A stretch of 12,782 bases of DNA, taken from WHTB01 sp050699035. Its GTDB lineage: Bacteria > Actinomycetota > Actinomycetes > Propionibacteriales > Nocardioidaceae. The position numbers and the translations under genes were made by a program. The stretch is taken from the NCBI GenBank assembly GCA_050699035.1, contig JBOHDE010000104.1, positions 1 to 12,782 of the forward strand. The letters run 5' to 3'. Below the pieces are notes generated by a model. That model worked only from the letters and a program-made list of their open reading frames with translations. It was not told the DNA's origin and searched no databases. Shown here piece after piece: positions 1-8,100 of the stretch; positions within the stretch are counted from its first letter, which is position 1, and every line of letters starts with the position of its first letter.

Positions 1-99
1 ACGCGGAATTTCCTTGCCCTGATGGGGAAACGCGACGAAGACGGCGACCAGCGCGGCCAGGCCGAGGACGACCAACAGTGAGATAGCGATGACAAACAT
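1..99 (-). CDS. Small membrane protein, N-terminal part (runs off left edge)
   Basis: An open frame begins at ATG 99-97 on the minus strand and is still open at base 1, giving 33 codons. The visible protein starts MFVIAISLLVVLGLAALVAV, one hydrophobic segment of about 23 residues, followed by a polar stretch FPHQGKEIPR. This looks like a single-pass membrane protein or a signal anchor with a short soluble tail. The frame has no stop and is hydrophobic from its first residue, as expected for a true start. Upstream on its strand lies a G-rich run (CGGGGG) that could be a weak ribosome site. It is divergent from the Fur-family regulator, with 175 bases between the starts. Function is not recognisable. 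A short shadow frame cannot be excluded because most of the gene is outside the window. Confidence 0.6.
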   Translation of the reverse strand, partial: MFVIAISLLVVLGLAALVAVFVAFPHQGKEIPR

Positions 100-235
100 G
101 AGCGGCCCCCGAGCAGCACAAACAGATGGCGAGTTGGTTTCTCCGATCCTTTCATGCCGAGGAGCCGAGCCCAACCGGAACGGTGAAACTGAGACGTGGT
201 CGTCAGACTCCGGCCACCAGACGGTCATCCACCGT

Positions 236-261
236 TTCTTGAATGATTCCAGATTATCTGG
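236..261. promoter_or_regulatory. Candidate Fur-family (FurA/CatR-type) operator
   Basis: Two overlapping perfect palindromes lie just before the regulator start: GAAT-G-ATTC at 241-249 and CCAGAT-T-ATCTGG at 249-261. Together with TTCTTGAATGATTCC (236-250) this AT-rich block stands out in GC-rich surroundings. It resembles the boxes at which actinobacterial FurA/CatR regulators bind their own promoters; that comparison is from memory. Its right edge is 13 bases from the ATG at 275, and the -10 region must fall in or beside it, so bound protein would block transcription of both regulator and catalase. The assignment to this Fur protein is inferred. Confidence 0.65.
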
Positions 262-274
262 TTGAGTCGGCCGC

Positions 275-724
275 ATGCACGACGCCGAACTGCTGCGCAG
301 CCGAGGGCTCCGGGTGACCCGGCCACGGCTCGCGGCGCTGGCCGCTCTCCGCCGGGAGGGCCACCTCACCGCCGACGAGGTCCGCAACCGGATCGGCGAC
401 GACGGCCGGCCAGTCTCCGTACAGGCGGTGTACGACGTGCTCACGACACTGACCCGCGAGGGCCTCGTACGCCGGATCGAGCCGGCCGGCAGCGCCGCCC
501 GCTACGAGGTGCGCACCGGCGACAACCACCACCACCTCGTCTGCCGTACCTGCGGCTCCATCGAGGACGTCGACTGCGCGACGGGCGCACCGCCTTGTCT
601 CGATCCGTCGAGCGACCACGGTTTCCAGGTCGACGAAGCAGAGATCACGTTCTGGGGCACCTGCCCCCGCTGCCTCGGCGACCGCCCGAGCACGACCACC
701 CCACCAGCGAAAGGACCCATGTGA
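275..724 (+). CDS. Fur-family peroxide/metal-responsive repressor (FurA/CatR-like)
   Basis: This 149-residue protein has the usual Fur-family length and layout. Residues 1-80 form the winged helix, with the recognition helix near VSVQAVYDVLTTL (47-59). Residues 81-149 form the dimerisation and metal domain, with HHH at 85-87, the zinc-binding pair C90-x-x-C93, and a second pair C130-x-x-C133. Such proteins are cytoplasmic repressors that sense peroxide or iron through bound metal; next to a catalase, a PerR/FurA-like peroxide role is more likely than iron control. The ATG at 275 lacks a good Shine-Dalgarno, so the message may be leaderless or nearly so. The stop overlaps the catalase start as GTGA (721-724), indicating translational coupling. 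Palindromes at 241-261 suggest autoregulation. Family is confident; the sensed signal is inferred. Confidence 0.93.
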   Translation: MHDAELLRSRGLRVTRPRLAALAALRREGHLTADEVRNRIGDDGRPVSVQAVYDVLTTLTREGLVRRIEPAGSAARYEVRTGDNHHHLVCRTCGSIEDVDCATGAPPCLDPSSDHGFQVDEAEITFWGTCPRCLGDRPSTTTPPAKGPM

Positions 725-2172
725 GCGACGCACCGAAGAAACCTGTGAGGGCAACGACCGACACCGGCGCTCCCGTGCCGAGCCACGAGGTCAGCCAGAG
801 CGTAGGCCCCAACGGCCCGCTGCTGCTGCAGGACTTCCATTTCCTGGAGCACATGGCGCACTTCAACCGGGAGCGGGTACCGGAGCGGAACGTCCACGCC
901 AAGGGGTCCGGCGCATTCGGCTACCTCGAGGTCACCGGCGACGTCAGCCAGTACACCAAGGCGGCGCTGTTCCAGCCCGGCACGAAGACCGACCTGCTGG
1001 CCCGCTTCTCCACGGTCGCCGGCGAGATGGGCTCGCCCGACACGGTGCGCGACCCGCGCGGCTTCGCGCTGAAGTTCTACACGTCGGAGGGCAACTACGA
1101 CCTCGTCGGCAACAACACCCCGGTGTTCTTCATCCGCGACACGATGAAGTTCCCGCACTTCATCCGCTCGCAGAAGCGCCAGCCCGACAGCGGTCTGCAG
1201 GACTTCGAGATGCGCTGGGACTTCTGGACGCTCAGTCCCGAGTCGGCGCACCAGGTGACGTACCTGATGGGTGACCGCGGCATCCCGAAGACGTTCCGGC
1301 ACATGCACGGTTTCGGCTCGCACACGTACCTGTGGGTCAACGCGGCCGGCGAGCGGTTCTGGGTGAAGTACCACTTCAAGTCCAACCAGGGGATCGAGAA
1401 CCTCACCGGTCCCGAGGCCGACGCCCTGGCGGGTACGGACCCCGACGCGCACCGCCGTGACCTGTTCGACTCGATCAAGGCCGGTGACTTCCCGAGCTGG
1501 ACTGTCGCGGTGCAGGTCATCCCGTACGAGGAGGGTCTGAGCTACCGCTTCAACATCTTCGACGTCACCAAGGTCGTCTCGCAGCAGGACTACCCGCTGA
1601 CCGAGGTCGGCACGATGGTCCTCGACCGAAACCCCGAGAACCACTTCGCCCAGATCGAGCAGGCGGCGTTCGAGCCCAGCGCGCTGGTGCCGGGCATCGG
1701 CTTCTCGCCGGACAAGATGCTGCAGGGCAGGATCTTCGCGTACGCCGACACCCACCGACACCGGATCGGGCCCAACTACCACCAGCTGCCGGTCAACGCG
1801 CCGCAGGTCGAGGTCGCGTCGTACAACCAGGACGGCGCCATGCGGTTCGGCTACCGCACCAACCACCCGCCGTACTTCCCGAACACCAAGGGCGGTCCGG
1901 AGGTGACCGAGGACCCGTGGGCCGACACGACGTTCGACGTCTCGGGTGACATCGTGCGCGAGAAGCAGCCGCTGTCGGCCGACGACGACGACTTCGGCCA
2001 GGCCCGCACCCTGCTGACCGAGGTGATGGACGCCGACGAGCGCGGCCGGCTGGTCGAGACGGTCGCGGGTACGCTCGCCGGAGTGACACCTGAGGTGCGT
2101 GACCGTGTGTACGACTACTGGCGGGCGATCGACAAGGAGACCGGCGACCGGATCGCCGCCGCCTCCTCCTGA
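721..2172 (+). CDS. katA: Monofunctional haem catalase (clade 3 type)
   Basis: Catalase converts hydrogen peroxide to water and oxygen in the cytoplasm. The 483-residue length fits the small-subunit clade 3 enzymes. The distal haem histidine is H59 in RNVHAKGSGAFGYLEVT, the distal asparagine is N131 in LVGNNTPVFFIRD, and the proximal haem tyrosine is Y341 in RIFAYADTHRHRIG, with the usual arginine four residues earlier (R337). The conserved NHPPYFPN block follows at 381-388. All key residues are present, so it should be active. The frame is open back to 262, but translation should begin at GTG 721: the catalase-like sequence starts there, GAAAGGA (709-715) lies five bases upstream, and the bases before it are the regulator gene. 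The GTGA overlap puts it in one operon with the Fur-family repressor. The symbol is by similarity. Confidence 0.97.
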   Translation: MSDAPKKPVRATTDTGAPVPSHEVSQSVGPNGPLLLQDFHFLEHMAHFNRERVPERNVHAKGSGAFGYLEVTGDVSQYTKAALFQPGTKTDLLARFSTVAGEMGSPDTVRDPRGFALKFYTSEGNYDLVGNNTPVFFIRDTMKFPHFIRSQKRQPDSGLQDFEMRWDFWTLSPESAHQVTYLMGDRGIPKTFRHMHGFGSHTYLWVNAAGERFWVKYHFKSNQGIENLTGPEADALAGTDPDAHRRDLFDSIKAGDFPSWTVAVQVIPYEEGLSYRFNIFDVTKVVSQQDYPLTEVGTMVLDRNPENHFAQIEQAAFEPSALVPGIGFSPDKMLQGRIFAYADTHRHRIGPNYHQLPVNAPQVEVASYNQDGAMRFGYRTNHPPYFPNTKGGPEVTEDPWADTTFDVSGDIVREKQPLSADDDDFGQARTLLTEVMDADERGRLVETVAGTLAGVTPEVRDRVYDYWRAIDKETGDRIAAASS

Positions 2173-2196
2173 CGCGAGACCGCCGCTGGAGCGCTG

Positions 2197-3267
2197 ATGC
2201 GCACGTCGTTGCCGTGGGGGGTCGTCGGGTGGGTGCTCGTGGTCGTCGTCGCGGTGGCCGGAGCCGTCGTCGTCGGCACCTCCCTCGGTGACGGCAACGC
2301 CGAGGTCTCCGGCCCCGAGGTCGCCGGACCCGAGCCGACCGACGCGGGCACCACGATGGCACCCACCGCGGACGTACGCCCGTCCGACGCACCCGCCTCG
2401 GCACCGTCGCCCGCCGACGTACCCTCACCCGACCCGGCCGACGATCCCGGTCACGCCACGCTGACCCGACTGCGACCGAGTGTCGCGACGGCGCCGGACG
2501 ACAAGCCGCGGGTGTACGACGACGGGTGCCACGCCACCTTCGAGGCGACGACCGCCCGGCCGTGTACGTACGGCGACCGCAGCGGCACCCGGGTCGTGGT
2601 CGCCCTCGGGGACTCCCTGATGGCGCAATGGTTCTCGGCGATCGACGGTGCCGCGCGGACCGGTGGCTGGCGGCTGGTCTGGCTGACGAAGTCGGGTTGC
2701 CCGGCCCACGACGCGTCGGTGACCAGCAAGGGTCGGTACTACCAGGCCTGCGACACCTGGCGCAGCAACGCCCTCGCCGAGATCCGCGGCCTGCCCCGGG
2801 TCGACCTGCTGGTCATCGGCGGCTCGGCGAACGCGAGCCTGCTGCAGCGCGGGTCGATGCAGCCGGTGGAACCCGACGACTGGTCGGCCGCGTGGCGCAA
2901 CGGCGCCGACCGCGTCGCGAGAGGTGTACGTGGCCAGGTCCGCCGGCTGGCGATCATGCGCGACACGCCGGCGTTCTCGTTCGACGTACCCGACTGCCTG
3001 CAGGCGCGCAACGGCTCGACCGGCAGCTGCAGTCGGGCGCCGCGGTCCGTGCTGTCGGCGCGGGCCTGGTCGGCCGAGCAGTCCGTCGACGCCGCGTACT
3101 CATGGGTCCGGGCGACCGAGCTCACCGCCCACCTGTGCAGCGACCGCTGCCGGCCGGTGACCTCGAACCACGTCCTGCGCTACCGCGACCGCCACCATCT
3201 GACCGACACCTACGTTCGCGCGATGACCCCGGCCCTGCACACGCGGCTCAGCTGGCTGATGAGGTAG
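2197..3267 (+). CDS. Membrane-anchored SGNH-fold hydrolase
   Basis: This 356-residue protein has a short N-terminus, one strong membrane segment (about 8-30), a Pro/Ala/Ser/Asp-rich linker (about 31-100), then an SGNH hydrolase domain (about 105-356). The nucleophile motif is ALGDSLMAQW with S140. The late block DRHHLTDTY supplies the D-x-x-H pair D331/H334. Between them WLTKSGCPA (162-170) and GGSANAS (208-214) match the SGNH domain fused to AT3 acyltransferases of the OafB type, but here it stands alone. Eight cysteines (111, 123, 168, 185, 267, 278, 314, 318) suggest disulfides outside the membrane. A role in O-acetyl or other ester transfer or removal on envelope glycans is inferred; the substrate is unknown. 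The ATG has GGAG (2188-2191) five bases upstream. It lies 24 bases after the catalase stop and may be read through from it. Confidence 0.85.
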   Translation: MRTSLPWGVVGWVLVVVVAVAGAVVVGTSLGDGNAEVSGPEVAGPEPTDAGTTMAPTADVRPSDAPASAPSPADVPSPDPADDPGHATLTRLRPSVATAPDDKPRVYDDGCHATFEATTARPCTYGDRSGTRVVVALGDSLMAQWFSAIDGAARTGGWRLVWLTKSGCPAHDASVTSKGRYYQACDTWRSNALAEIRGLPRVDLLVIGGSANASLLQRGSMQPVEPDDWSAAWRNGADRVARGVRGQVRRLAIMRDTPAFSFDVPDCLQARNGSTGSCSRAPRSVLSARAWSAEQSVDAAYSWVRATELTAHLCSDRCRPVTSNHVLRYRDRHHLTDTYVRAMTPALHTRLSWLMR

Positions 3268-3280
3268 CCGGGCGCCCAGT

Positions 3281-3308
3281 CCCGAACGGCACGGTCCCGT
3301 GCCGTTCC
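3281..3308. repeat. Palindromic repeat, copy 1 of 2 (28 bp)
   Basis: This 28-base unit is identical to the one at 3343-3370. Its core (3284-3307) is a perfect palindrome with 11-base arms, GAACGGCACGG and CCGTGCCGTTC, around TC. As RNA it would fold into a stem of about 10 base pairs with a four-base loop. It begins 14 bases after the SGNH hydrolase stop, so it may help terminate that transcript, although there is no T tract. An exact duplicated palindrome between convergent genes is also the usual appearance of a REP-like dispersed element, which cannot be tested from this window alone. Confidence 0.85.
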
Positions 3309-3315
3309 CGACCAC

Positions 3316-3337
3316 CCCCACTGCTGCAGGAGTGGGG
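3316..3337. repeat. Small hairpin between the two palindromic repeats
   Basis: CCCCACT (3316-3322) and AGTGGGG (3331-3337) are perfect complements separated by the eight-base loop GCTGCAGG. The hairpin sits almost centrally between the two 28-base repeats, giving three stems in a row within 90 bases. It may be part of a composite element or of a bidirectional terminator. No function is established. Confidence 0.75.
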
Positions 3338-3342
3338 CTAAC

Positions 3343-3370
3343 CCCGAACGGCACGGTCCCGTGCCGTTCC
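3343..3370. repeat. Palindromic repeat, copy 2 of 2 (28 bp)
   Basis: This unit is identical over 28 bases to 3281-3308, with its palindromic core at 3346-3369. The two copies are offset by 62 bases and are in the same orientation, though the palindrome makes orientation almost meaningless. The lack of any mismatch suggests recent duplication or selection on the structure. See copy 1 for alternative roles. Confidence 0.85.
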
Positions 3371-3498
3371 GGCCAAGACACGCCAGGACGTCCATAAAAC
3401 TGTCGGTGGCGACTGATTCGATGGGCTCATGACACAGCGACTCTGCAGCCGGCGCCGGGCGGCGGCACGATCCAGGACACTCCAGTGCTACCCACGAC

Positions 3499-3546
3499 GC
3501 GGGCGGGCCGGCGTGCGCCTCCACCGACGCACGCCGAGCCGCCCGC
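3499..3546 (-). terminator. Long GC-rich stem-loop, possible terminator of the glucanase operon
   Basis: GCGGGCGG (3499-3506) pairs with CCGCCCGC (3539-3546), and CGGCGTGCG (3509-3517) pairs with CGCACGCCG (3528-3536). This makes a 17-pair stem broken by a 2x2 internal loop, with a 10-base loop. It begins 18 bases past the stop of the leftward glucanase gene, the right place for a terminator, but no T tract follows, as is common in GC-rich actinomycetes. A second GCGGGCGG at 3556-3563, right beside the stop codon, can pair with the same CCGCCCGC arm, so two folds compete. Terminator function is inferred. Confidence 0.5.
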
Positions 3547-3564
3547 TGCGGGACGGCGGGCGGG

Positions 3565-5082
3565 TCAGTCGGCGGGCTTGGCACTGAACGTCTCCATCGC
3601 CATCAACGGCCGCAGGCGCCCTTCGAACTGCGTGGTCATGAACGCGTCTCGCAGCATGTCGTCAGCGAGGTGGTTGCCGAGTGCGGCCATCACCATCCCC
3701 TGGTCGAGCGAGAGGAAGAACGGCGAGACGACGCCGGAGTCGACGTTGACCGAGTCCCGGAAGCCCCACTGCGTGTAGATGTCGAAGTCACGCTCGAGGT
3801 TGTCCAGGTTCTGCACCGCCTCGTCGGGCGCGTACCGCAGCGCTAGGAAGGACGCGTGCGGAGTCACGACACCGTTGGTGAAGTCCTCAGGTCCGGGCAA
3901 CGGCTGGGGCTCACGGCCGCAGCCTTCGAAGCCGGGGTCGACCTTCGTCCCGTCGTTGTTGGACGGGTAGCCGTTCGGGTCCATCCCGATCCACGGCACG
4001 CCGTAGGCCCGGTAGCCGCCCTCAGGTACGTCGGACGGTGAGAAGCCCCAGTAGCCGTACTGCGCCTCCTCCAGTCCGTGCTCGATGTGCGCGCGTACGT
4101 AAAGCGGGTGGTTGACCCGCCAGCTCTTCACGCCCCACTGCTCCTCGGGTACGAACAGGGTGGGCATCAGTGCCTCGAACATGCTGCCGCCCCAGGCCGG
4201 GACGATCTGCATGCCGCGGTACCGGTAGGCGCCCTCCCACACGTCCTCGCCCAGGTAGCTGCGGAACCGGCCGACCGGCTTCTGCTGCTGCCACGACCAG
4301 TCGCAGGTGTCGGGGAAGCTGCGCCAGGCGCCGAAGTAGTGGCGCCGCGGGATCTCGCCCTTGGCCATGCCGATGTAGCTGGCGATCCGGCTCTCGCTGA
4401 CGATGGTGTCGTAGCAGCAGGGTGCGCTGCCCGTGCTGGGGGCGAAGTGGAACAGGATCCGGTTCACCTCCGGCCGGTAGTAGAAGCCGAAGTCCATGCT
4501 GTCGAACAGGGCCGCCGACTGCTCCGACAGCTCGGGTACGGAGCGGCTCACCACCTGGAGACCGGTCGCCAGCCAGCCGTTGTCGACCGACGACAGGTGC
4601 GGGACGAGGGGGTCGCCGCTCGGCGGCCACACGGTCAGCTTCTCGCCGGTGCGGAAGTCGTACCAGTTGAAGTACTGCCCGCTCTCCTCGTGCCGCTCCA
4701 TCCCCTCCAGCGTGTCCAGGGTGGTGGAGAGCCGTGAGACCAGCTCGTCGTGGTCGATGATCCCGAGCTCCTCGGCCACCACCGCGCTCCACATGTACGA
4801 GCCGATGTTCGTGGTGGACGTCTGCAGCACGCGGGTGCCGTCGAGGTGGATCTTGTCGGTCGGCAGCCCGCTCTCCTCGTGGGTCATCGCCGCGAAGGAG
4901 GCCCAGGTGTCGGCCGCGTACTGCTGCAGCCGCTGCTCGGTGCCCTCCCCCGCAGCGGGCGCGGTCTCCTCGGCCTGGGCGGTGGGTACGGCCGCCACCA
5001 ACCCGCCGGCAAGGGCGCACGCCACCACCGGGACGAGGGCGGCTCTCAGCTTCAGACGACTCAGTAGCGACGGAGAACGCAT
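3565..5082 (-). CDS. Secreted PF10091 glycoamylase-like glucanase (possible GH144)
   Basis: This 505-residue protein opens with a signal peptide: basic KLR near residue 11, a hydrophobic core, and a likely cut after AQA (residue 37). The rest is one all-alpha domain of the PF10091 (glycoamylase-like) type. Its family blocks are LVPHLSSVDNGWLATGL (159-175), WEGAYRYRGMQIVPAWGGSM (282-301), YGYWGFSPSD (342-351), YRAYGVPWIG (357-366), GVVTPHASFLALRY (404-417) and FRDSVNVDSGVVSPFFLSLD (441-460). Relatives include the C-terminal domain of cyclic beta-1,2-glucan synthase and endo-beta-1,2-glucanases of GH144, so a beta-glucan, perhaps beta-1,2-linked, is the likely substrate; the linkage cannot be read from sequence. 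Good ribosome site GGAGAGGA lies upstream of ATG 5082. It is the second gene of an operon, 48 bases after the ThuA/dehydrogenase gene. Confidence 0.88.
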   Translation of the reverse strand: MRSPSLLSRLKLRAALVPVVACALAGGLVAAVPTAQAEETAPAAGEGTEQRLQQYAADTWASFAAMTHEESGLPTDKIHLDGTRVLQTSTTNIGSYMWSAVVAEELGIIDHDELVSRLSTTLDTLEGMERHEESGQYFNWYDFRTGEKLTVWPPSGDPLVPHLSSVDNGWLATGLQVVSRSVPELSEQSAALFDSMDFGFYYRPEVNRILFHFAPSTGSAPCCYDTIVSESRIASYIGMAKGEIPRRHYFGAWRSFPDTCDWSWQQQKPVGRFRSYLGEDVWEGAYRYRGMQIVPAWGGSMFEALMPTLFVPEEQWGVKSWRVNHPLYVRAHIEHGLEEAQYGYWGFSPSDVPEGGYRAYGVPWIGMDPNGYPSNNDGTKVDPGFEGCGREPQPLPGPEDFTNGVVTPHASFLALRYAPDEAVQNLDNLERDFDIYTQWGFRDSVNVDSGVVSPFFLSLDQGMVMAALGNHLADDMLRDAFMTTQFEGRLRPLMAMETFSAKPAD

Positions 5083-5130
5083 GTCGTGTTCCTCTCCTGT
5101 GGGTGTGGTGGCGCTCCCCGAGCCGGGTGC

Positions 5131-8100
5131 TTACCGGGACCGGGCGGCGGCGGCGATGATCTCGTTGCGCTCGTTCTTGGTGATCACGTCGTCACGCTCG
5201 AGCTGGTCGGTCACCGACCTGACGTGGATCATGAAGCGGCCCTGGGACGGCCAGTCACGCTCGTCCTCGATGACGTCCTCGACGGTGCAGCCGTCACCGC
5301 GGTCATGGTTGGCGACCCCGGAGTCGGTGGTACGCATGACCACGGTCTCGCCCAGATCCGAGCCGGGGCAGCCGTCCGCCTTGATCTCGAACGAGACGCT
5401 CTGCGACTCGGACGTGTTGCCGGCGCCGTCGGTCGCTCGGAAGTCGACCGTATGGGCGCCCTCGTCCTCCACCGTGAACGGCTCTGTGTAGGCCTTCCAG
5501 TCACCGCCGTCGAGCGAGTACTCCACCGTCTCGACGCCTGAGCCCTCGTCGGTGGCGTCCAGCGTCACGGTCACCGGCGAGTGGTACGTACCCTCGTAGC
5601 CCGGTGCCGGGTCGCCGTTCGGAGCCGGCGGATCGAGCGTCGCCGTCACCGTCGGTGCGGTGTCGTCGAGCAGGTGGAAGTAGTCGAAGGCCACCGTGGT
5701 CGCCGACGTCTGCTCCTGGCCGAAGCCGTACAGGCCGACTTCGGCACCCTCGAGCTGGTCGTTCTCGATCGAGCCAACCTCCTCGAACGTCACGCCGTCG
5801 GAGCTGTAGGAGCCAGTGAAGGTCGAGCCGGTCTTCTCCAGCCGCAGCCACCACGTCGTGATGTCGGCGGGCAGCTCGACCTCGGGGAAGGCCGGTTGGA
5901 AGATGTCGCCGATCTCGTGCCGCATCTCGATCTTCCGCTCGCACGGCTGTCCGACCGGCGAGGTCCCGACGTAGTCGAGCTTCAGGAACGTCTGGTCGCT
6001 GTCGTACACCAGGACTCCGCCCTGCTGCCACCGTTCGCAGACGTTGCCGGAGACCTTGGTCTCCACCGCCCAGTCACCCGCCGGGAAGGACTGCAGCATC
6101 AGGTTGGGCGCGTTGTTGTGCTGGTCGAACAAGTTGGTCGGGGTGGTGTCGATCTTCAGCTGACCACCCTCCACCCGGAACCGGTTGAGGTCGGGCCGGA
6201 CCACCTTGTCCCAGCGACAGCCGTCCAACCGGTCGCCGTCGAACTCGTCGTCGACCCCAGGATCGCTACCGGGGTCGCTGCACTCGATCGGGGGCGACGG
6301 CTCGGGTACGACCTCGACCCGGACGAAGTCGGTCGCCGATGCTCCGGACGCATCGGTCACCGTGACCGTCGGCCGGTAGACGCCCGACAGCGTGTAGGTG
6401 TGCGTCGGCTGCTGACCGGTCGCGGTCGACCCGTCGCCGAAGTCCCACTCGTACGTCAGGTTCTCGCCTTCCGGATCGGACGCGCTCGCGCTGAACGTGA
6501 CGTCCACCGGCTGCTCGCCCTCGGTGGGATCGGCGGTCACCGCGGTGATCTCCGGACGGCCGTTCGCCGACATGCCCTTGCCGCGGAACTTCAGGTAGTT
6601 GAGGTTGAAGAGCCCGTCATCGCCCGGGTTGTTGACGAACACGAAGAACAGCTCGTGGGTGCCGCCGGGATCCTCGATCGGAGCGGTCACGTCGGTCCAG
6701 GTCTGCCAGCCCCCGGTCGGCTCGATCATCCCGCTGTCGCTGATCACCGGTCCGTCCGGCGAGTCGACGTGGACCTCGACCCGGCCACCGAGCCCACCCG
6801 ACGCGACGCGGTAGGTGACCTCGTCGATCCCGGCCAGGTTCATCCGCTCGTACGCGATGTGGTCACCGTGGCCGATGAAGCCGATGTTCTGGACGCCACC
6901 CTTGGGGTCGCTGGTCAGCTCGAGCTGGACTCCGCTCTGGCTGGAGAAGTGCTCGGCCTCCTTGCGCTTGGGCTGCAGCACGTGCAGGTCGCGGCCGGTG
7001 AGCGACCCGACTCCGGCGCCTCCGGCGTCGGTGTAGCTCGCCTCGAGCACGACGAACAACTCCTCGCTGTCCGGGTGTCCGCTGTCCTTGCGGGTCTGCA
7101 CCACGCCCTCGCAGCCGGAGAGGACCTCCTCCGGGTGGGCGTGCGTGTCGTGCCCGAGCGACACCTGCAGCTTCACGTCCTCACATGTGATCGTCCCGCC
7201 GCCGGTCGACCCGTCCTCGACGTCGGTCACGTCGATGCTGTACGGGATCTCGTCGCCGAAGTCGAAGAAGCCGCCGTCCACCGGAGGCTGCAGGGTCACC
7301 TCCGGGCTGGTGTTGCCGGCCGTGACCTCGACCGTCGCGGACGCACTGGTGCCGTCGTCGGCCGTCACCGTCAGCCTCGCGGTGTACGTACCTGCCGTGG
7401 TGTAGGTGTGTGCGGGGTTGGCCTCGGTGGACTCGGCACCGTCGCCGAAGGCCCAGTGGAACGTCACCGGCAGACCGCCCGGATGGCCCGAGCCGGCGCT
7501 GGAGAACGCCACGTCCAGGGGCACGCCGCCGGAGGTGGGGACTGCCTCGGCCACCGCGTCGGGACGCACCTCGCCACCGGTGTACTCGATCCGGTAGATG
7601 CCCGAGTCGGTGTTGTCCCCACCGAACCCGGAGCCCCACTCGATCAGGTACATCGCGCCGTCCGGGCCGAACGTCATGTCCATCGGCCGCAGGAACTCGA
7701 GGCTGTTCAGCAGCGGGTTGACGGTGTGGACCGCGTCGCCGTCGGAACGGATCTCGAACAGCTCGTTGTTGGTCCACTCGTAGAACATCGCGGCGCCGTC
7801 GTAGTACGCCGGCCACTTGACGTCCGACTGGAGGGCCGGGTCGAAGCGGTACACCGGTCCCGCCATCGGGCCGCCACCGGTGCCGATCACCGAGGCGTTC
7901 GTGCCCTCGGGTGAGCGTCCGTAGTAGACGTCGGGGTCGACCACCGGCGGCAGGTTCGTCAGGCCGGTGTTGTTGGGCGAGTCGTTCACCGGGTTGGCGC
8001 AGTCGTACTCCGGTCCCGACGTGCCGGTAGCGAAGTCGAAGTCGCGGTAGACCGCCGACCCGTGGCAGTACGGCCAGCCATAGTTCCCAGCCGCCGTGAT

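Larger units (their letters stand above)
3268..3564. other. Convergent intergenic region rich in hairpins
   Basis: This 297-base stretch separates the ends of two convergent genes. No convincing gene was found: the short open frames crossing it follow the repeats and have no ribosome site or family match. It holds a repeat-hairpin-repeat cluster on the left (3281-3370) and a long GC-rich stem on the right (3499-3546). Between them is an unremarkable 128-base stretch with a locally AT-richer part near 3390-3420. Both ends could serve as transcription terminators. Confidence 0.7.

Noticed and set aside
262..720. In-frame extension of the catalase frame back to 262
   Set aside because: The extra 153 codons are an Arg/Pro-rich off-frame reading of the Fur-family gene. 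The ribosome site at 709-715 and the GTGA overlap support GTG 721.
502..1866. Minus-strand open frame of 454 codons opposite the catalase
   Set aside because: It mirrors the catalase codons, and its composition (Val, Arg, Leu, Asp) shows no family signal.
3390..3435. AT-richer stretch with GTCGGTGGCGACTGATTCGA that recalled promoters ahead of DUF222/HNH (13E12-type) repeat genes
   Set aside because: The resemblance is from memory, is short, and no DUF222 or HNH coding remnant follows.
5581..7914. Long plus-strand open frame of 777 codons opposite the ThuA/dehydrogenase gene
   Set aside because: It is Val/Arg/His-rich with no recognisable domain and lies wholly antisense to a clear multi-domain gene; long antisense frames are expected at this GC content.
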